A stretch of 29,073 nt of DNA, from contig CAJTLK010000014.1 of the NCBI GenBank assembly GCA_910577415.1, positions 1 through 29,073 of the forward strand, read 5' to 3'. The translations under genes and the position numbers were made by a program. Source of the stretch: an uncultured Oscillospiraceae bacterium (GTDB lineage: Bacteria > Bacillota > Clostridia > Oscillospirales > Oscillospiraceae). Every line of letters begins with the position of its first letter. The stretch's first letter is position 1. Positions 7,942 through 14,516 of the stretch are shown in pieces. Below the pieces are notes generated by a model, which had not been told where the DNA came from, did no database searches, and saw nothing but the letters and a program-made list of their open reading frames with translations.

Positions 7942-9441
7942 ATGCCTGCCCTTCCCTTGGGAGAATATGTCCAGCTTCTCCTGAAAAACGGTCTGCTGGC
8001 CGATGATACCACCCCGGCGTTGGACCTTACCCGAACGGTGAGCAGCCTCACCTGCGACTCCCGCGCCGCCGTCCCCGGCAGTCTTTTCATTTGCAAGGGA
8101 GCCGCTTTCAAAAAGGAATATCTGGCCCAGGCTTTGAGCCGGGGGGCTTTCGCCTATGTCAGCGAGAGGGAATACGATCTCCCCGCCCCCTGTATCCGGG
8201 TCCCCGACGTGCGCCATGCCATGGGGCTAATGGCAGACCTGTGCTGGGGCCACCCCTCGGGGCAGGTGAAGGTCATTGGTATTACCGGCACTAAGGGCAA
8301 GACCACCACCGCGTATTTTCTCAAGTCCATTCTGGACGCCTGGCGGGAGGAGCGGGGGCTTCACCCGGTGGGGCTGCTGTCCACCCTTGTCACCGACGAC
8401 GGCGTTCTCCGCGCCCCCGCCGTTCTCACCACCCCCGAGCCGTTGGAGCTGCAACACCATCTGTGGAATGCCGCCCAGGCCGGATGCGGCTACGTGGTGA
8501 TGGAGTGCTCCTCCCAGGCCCTCAAATATGGCCGTATGGTGGGGGTAGAGCTTTTTGCCGGGGCCTTTTTGAACCTGGGAGAGGATCATATCAGCCCCAG
8601 AGAGCACCCCACCGCCGAGGACTATTTCCGCTCCAAGCTGAAAATATTTGACCACAGCAAAAACGCCGTTGTAAACCTGGACAGTGACCGGGCGCCTGAG
8701 GTCCTCGCCGCCGCGCAGAGGTGTGACCGGGTGCTGACCTACTCGCTGGATACGCCCTCCGCCGACCTTTTTGCTCCCCGGCTGACCCATGGCTGGGAGG
8801 GAAGCAGGTTTTCCGTGACCTATCGGGGGAAGGAGGAGAACTTCTCCATTCCCCTGGCCGGTTCCTTCAATGTCTCCAACGCCCTGTGCGCCCTGGCGGT
8901 ATGTGAGCTGCTGGATATTCCCGCCCAGGCGGTCCGGGTGGGGCTGGAGCGGTGCGTCGTCCCCGGCAGGATGGAGACCTATACCAGAGACGGCAAGACC
9001 GTGGTGGTGGACTATGCCCATAACGGCATGGCCCTGGAGGCCCTGCTCCAAGAGGTCCGCCGGGGCTTCCCCGGAGCATCTGTTACCGCCGTTTTCGGCA
9101 GCGTGGGGGATAAGGCCCTGGACCGCCGGGAGGGGATGGGGAAGGCCGCCGGGAAATACGCGGACTTCACTATCCTCACCGAGGACGACCCCGGCGGCGA
9201 GGATGTAGGGGACATTTGCCGACAGATAGGGGAGTATATCGCCGCCGCCGGAGGAGAGTTTACCATTATCCCGGACCGAGAGACGGCGGTGAGGACTGCC
9301 ATTGAGAAGGCCCAGGCCCCAGCCGTTATCGTCCTGGCGGGGAAGGGAGCCGAACAGGCCCAGAAGCGGAAAAACGGCCCTGAGCCTTGCGTCCCCGACG
9401 GACTGCTGGCGAAAAAATATCTGGGCCTCCCCCTGGCCTGA
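7942..9441 (+). CDS. murE: MurE-type UDP-MurNAc-tripeptide synthetase
   Basis: Predicted 499-residue cytoplasmic Mur ligase that adds the third amino acid to the peptidoglycan stem peptide. Seen: N-terminal SLTCDSRAAVPGSLF typical of MurE, the ATP loop GITGTKGKTTTAY, MECSSQALKYGR with the lysine that is carbamylated in the family, and VVVDYAHNGMALEALL at the start of the C-terminal domain. The specificity motif reads DDPG at residues 415-418, where meso-diaminopimelate enzymes have DNPR; losing the arginine suggests lysine or another amino acid. GTG 7933 is in frame, but ATG 7942 is preceded by GTGGGGTGA with 5-nt spacing and is preferred. It follows the racemase by 28 nt. Confidence 0.9.
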   Translation: MPALPLGEYVQLLLKNGLLADDTTPALDLTRTVSSLTCDSRAAVPGSLFICKGAAFKKEYLAQALSRGAFAYVSEREYDLPAPCIRVPDVRHAMGLMADLCWGHPSGQVKVIGITGTKGKTTTAYFLKSILDAWREERGLHPVGLLSTLVTDDGVLRAPAVLTTPEPLELQHHLWNAAQAGCGYVVMECSSQALKYGRMVGVELFAGAFLNLGEDHISPREHPTAEDYFRSKLKIFDHSKNAVVNLDSDRAPEVLAAAQRCDRVLTYSLDTPSADLFAPRLTHGWEGSRFSVTYRGKEENFSIPLAGSFNVSNALCALAVCELLDIPAQAVRVGLERCVVPGRMETYTRDGKTVVVDYAHNGMALEALLQEVRRGFPGASVTAVFGSVGDKALDRREGMGKAAGKYADFTILTEDDPGGEDVGDICRQIGEYIAAAGGEFTIIPDRETAVRTAIEKAQAPAVIVLAGKGAEQAQKRKNGPEPCVPDGLLAKKYLGLPLA

Positions 9442-9496
9442 TGCCTGGGCGGAACGTCAAAGAGAGAGAAACAGAGAAGAGAGCGGATGTGATCCC

Positions 9497-10861
9497 ATGG
9501 CGGAGAAAAAATTAGGTATGACCGAGGGGCCCATCGGGCCCCTTTTGCTGCGCTTTGCCCTGCCCCTGTTTTTGGGCAACCTCTTTCAGCAGCTCTATAA
9601 CGCGGTGGATTCCCTGGTGGTGGGCAACTTCTGCGGCGACGCCGCCCTGGCCGCCGTCAGCTCCTCGGGGAGCCTGTGCCATCTGCTCATCGGCTTTTTC
9701 CAGGGGACCTTCATCGGCGCCAGCGTGGTCATTTCCCGGTATTGGGGGGCGGGGGACCGGGAGCGGGCCGACAAGGCCATCCACACTACGGTGGTATTTT
9801 CCCTTTGCATCGGCACCCTCCTGTCGGTCTTTGGGGTGGTCTTTACCCCCACCATTCTGCGCTGGATGGGCACGCCGGAGAACGTGCTGCCCAACTCCAT
9901 TGTCTACTTCCGTTTCTACTGCGCCGGGCTGCTGGGCCTGGTGCTCTACAACACCGCCAACGGCATTTTTCAGGCGTTGGGGGACAGCCGCCACCCGCTC
10001 TATTATCTGATGATCGCCGCCGCCCTCAACGCCGCGCTGGACCTCCTTTTTGTGGGGGCCTTTGACTGGGGCGTGGCGGGCGCCGCCCTGGCTACCGTGC
10101 TGGGGCAGGTCCTGTCCGCCATGCTGGGCTTTGCCCGCCTGATGAGCGGAAAATTCCCCCTCCCCATCCGGCTTCAAAAGCTCCTCCCCGACAGGGTCAT
10201 CCTAGCGGAGGTGTTCCGCCTGGGGCTGCCCAGCGGGGTGCAGAACTGCGTCATCAACATTGCCAACGTGGTGGTCCAGTCCAACATCAACGCCTTCCAC
10301 GATAACGCCGTGGCGGGCTGCGGCAGCTACTCCAAGATCGAGGGGTTTGTCTTCCTTCCCATCACCTCCCTGACGTTAGCCATCACCACCTTTGTCAGCC
10401 AGAACCTGGGGGCTAAGCAGTATGACCGGGTAAAGGCGGGAGCGAAGCAGGGAGCCGTGATGACGGTGGCTCTGTCCGAGGTGGTGGGGATTGCGTTCTT
10501 TGTCTTTGCCCCCGTTCTTATCGGCCTGTTCAGCAAGACCCCCGAGGTGGTGGCCTTTGGCGTGCGTCAGGCCCGGGTGGAGAGCCTCTTCTATTGCTTC
10601 CTGGGCTTTTCCCACGCCGCCGCCTCCATCCTCCGGGGCGCGGGCCATGCCGTGACCCCTATGGCGGTGATGCTGGCGGTGTGGTGCCTGTTCCGTATCA
10701 CCTATATTACCATCATGGTGCGGGTGTTCCAGGACATCACCGTTATCTTCACCGCCTACCCCGTGACCTGGTCCATCAGCTCGATCCTGTTTGCCGTTGC
10801 TCTGTGGAGAGGGGACTGGCTCCACTCCAAGGGAGAAAAAATTTCTCAAAAAGCCTCTTGA
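9497..10861 (+). CDS. MATE family efflux transporter
   Basis: Predicted 454-residue inner-membrane antiporter of the multidrug and toxic compound extrusion family, expected to use a cation gradient. The N-terminus (MTEGPIGPLLLRFALPLFLGNLFQQLYNA, here given only as its start and end) and LVVGNFCGDAALAAV are classic MATE features; the hydrophobic pattern fits twelve membrane helices in two halves. The start ATG 9497 lacks a strong Shine-Dalgarno but yields the family-typical start; the longer open frame overlaps murE and is rejected. It follows murE by 55 nt and may be cotranscribed. Substrate unknown. Its stop codon overlaps the -35 box of the feo promoter. Confidence 0.92.
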   Translation: MAEKKLGMTEGPIGPLLLRFALPLFLGNLFQQLYNAVDSLVVGNFCGDAALAAVSSSGSLCHLLIGFFQGTFIGASVVISRYWGAGDRERADKAIHTTVVFSLCIGTLLSVFGVVFTPTILRWMGTPENVLPNSIVYFRFYCAGLLGLVLYNTANGIFQALGDSRHPLYYLMIAAALNAALDLLFVGAFDWGVAGAALATVLGQVLSAMLGFARLMSGKFPLPIRLQKLLPDRVILAEVFRLGLPSGVQNCVINIANVVVQSNINAFHDNAVAGCGSYSKIEGFVFLPITSLTLAITTFVSQNLGAKQYDRVKAGAKQGAVMTVALSEVVGIAFFVFAPVLIGLFSKTPEVVAFGVRQARVESLFYCFLGFSHAAASILRGAGHAVTPMAVMLAVWCLFRITYITIMVRVFQDITVIFTAYPVTWSISSILFAVALWRGDWLHSKGEKISQKAS

Positions 10862-10886
10862 CAAAATGAGTTAGCTGAGGTAAACT
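10858..10886 (+). promoter_or_regulatory. Promoter of the feo operon
   Basis: TTGACA (10858-10863, overlapping the MATE stop codon), 17-nt spacer, TAAACT (10881-10886). A degenerate copy of the GTTAGC-N4-GCTAAC palindrome (10870-10885) covers the spacer and most of the -10 box, so binding there would block RNA polymerase. Confidence 0.75.
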
Positions 10887-10952
10887 ACGGATGCTTGAAG
10901 GGTTAGCGAGAGCTAACCCCTATATTCGACCAATCAGTTAGCTCGAGCTAAC
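10870..10952. promoter_or_regulatory. Triple palindromic operator before feoA
   Basis: Three 16-bp palindromes: 10870-10885 (GTTAGC TGAG GTAAAC, degenerate), 10902-10917 (GTTAGC GAGA GCTAAC) and 10937-10952 (GTTAGC TCGA GCTAAC, flanked by CCAATC/GATTGG). Centres are spaced 32 and 35 bp, about three helical turns. A fourth copy precedes feoB. Position suggests an iron-responsive repressor of the DtxR/IdeR type; the six-base gap between GTTAG and CTAAC differs from the one-base gap of classic IdeR boxes, so the regulator is unassigned. Confidence 0.75.
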
Positions 10953-10980
10953 CGATTGGGAGACAAGGGAGGCGGTCAAT

Positions 10981-11190
10981 ATGCCGTTGTCCATGGCGAA
11001 GCCGGGAGAGACGCTGGTCATCCGAAAGATCACCGGGAAGGACGAGGTGCGCGCCCACCTGGTGGAGCTGGGGTTTGTGGTAAATGGCGTAGTGACGGTA
11101 GTTACCGAGCTGGCCGGGAACCTGATCCTGCAGGTGAAGGACAGCCGGGTAGCGCTGGACCGGGACCTGGCCAGCCGTATCCTGGTTTAG
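10981..11190 (+). CDS. feoA: FeoA-domain protein (first copy)
   Basis: Predicted 69-residue cytoplasmic SH3-like protein that assists the ferrous iron transporter FeoB. The FeoA pattern is visible: an early beta strand (TLVIRKITGKDEVRAHL), the turn LVELGFVVNGVVTVV and the final strand with VKDSRVALDRDLASRILV. Length matches the family (about 70-80 aa). AGGGAGGCGG precedes ATG 10981 with good spacing. It is first in an operon with a second feoA, feoB and a Cys-rich partner, directly under the three palindromic operators. A tract of direct repeats and a structured element separates it from the second feoA. Confidence 0.93.
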   Translation: MPLSMAKPGETLVIRKITGKDEVRAHLVELGFVVNGVVTVVTELAGNLILQVKDSRVALDRDLASRILV

Positions 11191-11192
11191 AA

Positions 11193-11258
11193 GAAGCGCC
11201 GAGCCGTCGCGAACAGGCGAGGCGTGACAATAGCGAAGCGCCCGAGCCGTCGTGAGCA
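11193..11258 (+). repeat. Direct repeats / partial element upstream of copy 2
   Basis: GAAGCGCC-GAGCCGTCG occurs at 11193 and again, with one extra C, at 11235. The text CGTCGCGAACAGGC followed by AGGCGTGACA appears here (11206-11228) and again just after copy 2 of the structured element (11336-11360). This looks like the tail of a decayed or rearranged extra copy. No reading frame is supported. Confidence 0.6.
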
Positions 11259-11336
11259 GCGCGGATGGACTGGAGCGAGGGCGAGCGGCGGGGCCACAGG
11301 CCCCAGAGACCAGCCCGAGACGGAGGGAAGCCGCGC
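11259..11336 (+). repeat. Structured intercistronic element, copy 2
   Basis: Shorter outer stem GCGCGG (11259-11264) / CCGCGC (11331-11336) around the hairpin GGGGCC-ACA-GGCCCC (11290-11304). The single-stranded flanks TGGACTGGAGCGAGGG and GACCAGCCCGAGACGGAGGG match copies 1 and 3. It lies between the two feoA genes. Confidence 0.8.
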
Positions 11337-11380
11337 GTCGCGAACAGGCAAGGCGTGACATCAAGAGAGGAGGAAATACC

Positions 11381-11605
11381 ATGAAAACACTGAAGGACGT
11401 GCCGGTGGGCGGGACTGCTGCCGTGGTAAAGCTCCACGGCGAGGGGGCGGTACGCCGCCGCATTATGGACATGGGCATCACCAAGGGCGTGGAAATATAC
11501 GTCCGCAAGGTGGCTCCCCTGGGCGACCCTATGGAGCTGAACGTCCGGGGCTATGAGCTCAGCGTCCGCAAGGCCGACGCCGAGATGATAGAGGTAGAAG
11601 CGTAA
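11381..11605 (+). CDS. feoA: FeoA-domain protein (second copy)
   Basis: Predicted 74-residue SH3-like partner of FeoB. It shows the standard FeoA signature more clearly than its neighbour: LKDVPVGGTAAVVKL, then RRRIMDMGITKGVEIYV, the PLGDP loop and YELSVRKADAEMIEV at the end. AGAGGAGG lies about 8 nt before ATG 11381. Two separate FeoA proteins before one FeoB is common in Firmicutes; they may form a heteromeric regulator or bind FeoB at different sites. The third structured element starts one base after its stop codon. Confidence 0.95.
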   Translation: MKTLKDVPVGGTAAVVKLHGEGAVRRRIMDMGITKGVEIYVRKVAPLGDPMELNVRGYELSVRKADAEMIEVEA

Positions 11606-11606
11606 A

Positions 11607-11718
11607 GCATAGGTCTGCGAGGGAGCTTGGACTGGAGCGAGGCCGAGCACAGGGCCGCAAAGCGGCCCGGAGACCAGGCCGAGTCGGAGGAAAAGAGACC
11701 GAGTGATCAGACCTATGC
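11607..11718 (+). repeat. Structured intercistronic element, copy 3
   Basis: An 11-bp perfect terminal inverted repeat, GCATAGGTCTG (11607-11617) / CAGACCTATGC (11708-11718), encloses the 7-bp hairpin GGGCCGC-AAA-GCGGCCC. The flanks GCTTGGACTGGAGCGAGG and GACCAGGCCGAGTCGGAGG are nearly those of copy 1. Outer stem and central hairpin differ from copy 1 with pairing kept, which is the mark of selection on RNA structure. It begins one base after the feoA stop. Confidence 0.85.
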
Positions 11719-11731
11719 GGAGCGTGACAGG

Positions 11732-11759
11732 GCAACCTATGCGAAAGGTTGCATTTTTT
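11732..11759 (+). terminator. Intrinsic terminator between feoA and feoB
   Basis: GCAACC (11732-11737), a 9-nt loop and GGTTGC (11747-11752), followed by ATTTTTT. The 6-bp stem is short. Its left arm and loop contain ACCTATGC, a second copy of the right outer arm of structured element 3, so the two folds could compete. Confidence 0.7.
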
Positions 11760-11769
11760 CAATTATAGA

Positions 11770-11785
11770 GTTAGCCGCTGCTAAC
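11770..11785. promoter_or_regulatory. Palindromic operator before feoB
   Basis: GTTAGC-CGCT-GCTAAC, a perfect copy of the palindrome found three times before feoA, 21 nt upstream of the feoB start codon and downstream of the terminator. It suggests that feoB has a separately controlled start or is repressed at a second point by the same factor. Confidence 0.75.
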
Positions 11786-11806
11786 GCTTGAAAGGAGAGG
11801 AACAAC

Positions 11807-14200
11807 ATGGAATTGAAAATTGCCCTGGCGGGCAATCCAAACTGTGGCAAGACCACGCTGTTCAACGCCCTCACCGGCTCCAGCCAGTATGTGGGCAATT
11901 GGCCTGGGGTCACGGTGGAGAAAAAGGAAGGCAAGCTCAAGGGCCATAAGGACGTCATCATCCAGGACCTGCCGGGTATCTATTCCCTTTCCCCCTACAC
12001 CCTGGAGGAGGTGGTGGCCCGGAGCTATCTGGTGGGCGAAAAGCCCGACGCCATCCTGAACATCGTGGACGGCACCAATATCGAGCGCAACCTTTACCTT
12101 ACCACGCAGCTTATTGAGCTGGGAGTTCCGGTGGTAGTGGCGGTAAATATGATGGACCTGGTCCGCAAGAACGGGGACAAGATCGACCTGGATAAGCTGG
12201 GTCAGGCCCTGGGCTGTACCGTGGTGAGCATGTCTGCCCTGAAGGGGGACGGCTCCGCTGAGGCGGCTGAGGCCGCCGTGAAGCTGGCCCAGGCCGGAAA
12301 GGTGGGAGAGCTTCCCCATGTGTTCACCGGGTCGGTGGAGCACGCCCTGGCCCACATCGAGGAATCCATTGAGGGAATGGTGGATGCGCGGTACCTCCGC
12401 TGGTACGCCATCAAGCTTTTCGAGCGGGACGAAAAGGTCATGGAGGAGCTGAAACTCTCCCCGGAGCTGAAGGCCCACCTGGAAGAGCATGTCGCCGACT
12501 GTGAAAAGGAGTTGGACGACGACGCGGAGAGCATTATCACCAACCAGAGATATGCCTACATCAGCGGGGCCGTAGAGCGCTCGGTGAAGAAAAAGGCGGC
12601 AAAGCACAGCCTTTCCGTCTCCGACAGGATCGACCGGGTGGTCACAAACCGTGTTCTGGCCCTGCCTATCTTTGTGGCGGTGATGTTCCTGGTGTACGCC
12701 ATCGCTATGGGCGGCTGGAAGGTCTCCATCGGCACCGCCGCCACCGACTGGGCCAATGACGGCCTGTTTGGAGACGGCTGGTTCATGCCTTTTACCGCCT
12801 CCGATGTGGACGGCTATGACGAGGCCGCGGGGGCCTATGAGGAGGCTGAGGCCATCATCGTCGCTTACGAGGCCGGTGAAAGCGAGGCTTACCTGTACGA
12901 CGACGAGGCGGAAGAGGTCGTCACACTGGAGGCCACGGAGGACGCCTACAACGAGGCGTTGACCGTGGAAGAGCCTGACCCGACGGAATATGGCACCTGG
13001 GTCCCCGGTCTCCCCGTGCTGCTGGGGAACGGCCTGACCGCCCTTGGCGTGTCTGAGGACGGTTGGCTCTACGGCCTCATTATGGACGGTATCGTAGGCG
13101 GCGTGGGCGCCGTGCTGGGCTTTGTTCCTCAGATGCTGGTGCTGTTCCTGCTGTTGGCCATTCTGGAGGATGTGGGCTACATGGCCCGGATCGCCTTTAT
13201 CATGGACCGTATCTTCCGCCGCTTTGGTTTGTCCGGCAAGAGCTTCATCCCTATGCTGGTGGCCACCGGCTGCGGCGTTCCCGGTATCATGGCCTCCCGC
13301 ACCATTGAGCAGGACCGAGACCGAAAAATGACCATCATGACCACCGGATTCATCCCCTGCGGGGCGAAAATGCCCATCATCGGCCTGTTTGCCGGGGCGC
13401 TGTTCGGCGGTTCTCCGCTGGTGGCTACCTCCGCTTACTTCATCGGCATTGCCGCCGTGGTCATCTCCGGTATTATGCTGAAAAAGTTCAGGGCCTTCGC
13501 CGGGGAGCCCGCCCCCTTCGTCATGGAGCTTCCCGCCTACCACGCGCCCTCTGTCAGCAATGTCCTGCGCTCCATGTGGGAGCGGGGCTGGTCCTTCATC
13601 AAGCGGGCCGGGACCATCATCCTTTTGTCCACCATCATCCTCTGGTTCCTCCAGGGCTTTGGCCTCGGGCCGGACGGCTTCGGCATGGTGGAGGACAGCG
13701 CCGACTCTATCCTGGCCGCGGTGGGCGGCGTGATCGCTGTGATCTTTGTCCCCCTGGGCTTTGGTAACTGGCAGGCCACGGTGGCTACCATCACCGGCCT
13801 GATCGCCAAGGAGGAAGTGGTTGCCACCATGGGCGTGCTGTATCCGGGCAACATCTTTGTCAATATCGGAGTTGCCTTCACCGCCATCTCCGCCTACTCC
13901 TTTATGATCTTCAACCTGCTGTGCGCTCCCTGCTTTGCCGCCATGGGCGCCATCAAGCGGGAAATGAACAACGCCAAGTGGACCTGGAGCGCCATCGGTT
14001 ACATGTGCGGCTTTGCCTATGTGATCTCCCTCATCGTCTACCAGCTGGGCGGTCTTGCCATGGGGCTGGTGAGCTTCAATCTCTGGACGGTGGTGGCTGC
14101 CGCCGCCCTGGTCGGCATCGTCTATCTGCTGGTACGCAAGGGGTATCAGGGCGAGGACCGCTTCCGCGATCTGAGGTCTGTTGCCGCCGCCGTGAAATAA
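11807..14200 (+). CDS. feoB: Ferrous iron transporter FeoB
   Basis: Predicted 797-residue inner-membrane Fe(II) transporter with an N-terminal G domain. Seen: P-loop GNPNCGKTTLFN at residues 9-20, switch region GVTVEKKEG, DLPGIYSLSP, and NMMD as the G4 guanine-specificity motif; then a helical linker. The membrane part begins near residue 283, with gate motifs ATGCGVPGIMASRT and GFIPCGAKMPI, each carrying a conserved cysteine. An acidic stretch at about residues 328-395, rich in Asp/Glu, is inserted after the first membrane helix and would lie outside the cytoplasm. GGAGAGG precedes ATG 11807. The gene follows two feoA genes and precedes the Cys-rich FeoB-associated protein. Confidence 0.97.
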   Translation: MELKIALAGNPNCGKTTLFNALTGSSQYVGNWPGVTVEKKEGKLKGHKDVIIQDLPGIYSLSPYTLEEVVARSYLVGEKPDAILNIVDGTNIERNLYLTTQLIELGVPVVVAVNMMDLVRKNGDKIDLDKLGQALGCTVVSMSALKGDGSAEAAEAAVKLAQAGKVGELPHVFTGSVEHALAHIEESIEGMVDARYLRWYAIKLFERDEKVMEELKLSPELKAHLEEHVADCEKELDDDAESIITNQRYAYISGAVERSVKKKAAKHSLSVSDRIDRVVTNRVLALPIFVAVMFLVYAIAMGGWKVSIGTAATDWANDGLFGDGWFMPFTASDVDGYDEAAGAYEEAEAIIVAYEAGESEAYLYDDEAEEVVTLEATEDAYNEALTVEEPDPTEYGTWVPGLPVLLGNGLTALGVSEDGWLYGLIMDGIVGGVGAVLGFVPQMLVLFLLLAILEDVGYMARIAFIMDRIFRRFGLSGKSFIPMLVATGCGVPGIMASRTIEQDRDRKMTIMTTGFIPCGAKMPIIGLFAGALFGGSPLVATSAYFIGIAAVVISGIMLKKFRAFAGEPAPFVMELPAYHAPSVSNVLRSMWERGWSFIKRAGTIILLSTIILWFLQGFGLGPDGFGMVEDSADSILAAVGGVIAVIFVPLGFGNWQATVATITGLIAKEEVVATMGVLYPGNIFVNIGVAFTAISAYSFMIFNLLCAPCFAAMGAIKREMNNAKWTWSAIGYMCGFAYVISLIVYQLGGLAMGLVSFNLWTVVAAAALVGIVYLLVRKGYQGEDRFRDLRSVAAAVK

Positions 14201-14226
14201 ACGGCGTGGAAAGGAGTGGCTGACAA

Positions 14227-14373
14227 ATGCCCCCTGTTTTGGGAAATATCATTGTAATTGCCGTCCTGGCCGCCATTGCGGCTCTGGCCGTCCGCTCCCT
14301 GTGGCGGGACCACAAGAGCGGCAAGTCCTGCGCCTGCGGCGGGGATTGCTCCCGCTGCAAAGGGTGCCATTAA
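14227..14373 (+). CDS. FeoB-associated Cys-rich membrane protein
   Basis: Predicted 48-residue protein. One membrane helix (about residues 5-25, NIIVIAVLAAIAALAV) is followed by a short basic stretch and a Cys-rich tail with five cysteines (CACGG, CSRCKGC). This matches the small FeoB-associated Cys-rich membrane proteins encoded at the end of many Firmicute feo operons. GGAG lies about 11 nt upstream, and the gene starts 26 nt after feoB. The cysteines may bind iron or act in redox; the function is not established. Confidence 0.9.
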   Translation: MPPVLGNIIVIAVLAAIAALAVRSLWRDHKSGKSCACGGDCSRCKGCH

Positions 14374-14408
14374 AGCCGTTGACCCACCTCAAAATATTGC
14401 CTGAATGT

Positions 14409-14448
14409 GGTCCAAGGGACGGTGGCTTCTGCCACCGTCCCTTGGACC
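14409..14448. terminator. Long perfect hairpin after the feo operon
   Basis: An 18-bp uninterrupted stem, GGTCCAAGGGACGGTGGC with its complement, around the loop TTCT. No T tract follows directly (GTTTGGGG), so it may be a terminator of unusual type, an mRNA 3' stability structure or a small palindromic repeat. Confidence 0.55.
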
Positions 14449-14465
14449 GTTTGGGGCGATTTTCG

Positions 14466-14495
14466 TTGCCCTCCCCTGCCGGGGCGTGGTATACT
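14466..14495 (+). promoter_or_regulatory. Promoter of the rlmA-like gene
   Basis: TTGCCC (14466-14471), 18-nt spacer, TATACT (14490-14495) with an extended -10 TGG. It lies 21 nt before the start codon. Confidence 0.7.
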
Positions 14496-14516
14496 GAAAA
14501 AAAGGAGGCGGAGGAG

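Noticed and set aside
10902..10925. Second feo palindrome as a transcription terminator
   Set aside because: The hairpin is strong but is followed by CCTATATTC without a T run, and it belongs to a set of four spaced palindromes better explained as operators.
11771..13543. Long minus-strand open frame opposite feoB, and a similar one opposite the end of rel (4893-6044)
   Set aside because: Translations are rich in His, Gly and Gln with no family motifs, and they lie antisense to clear genes. They are a by-product of high GC codon bias.
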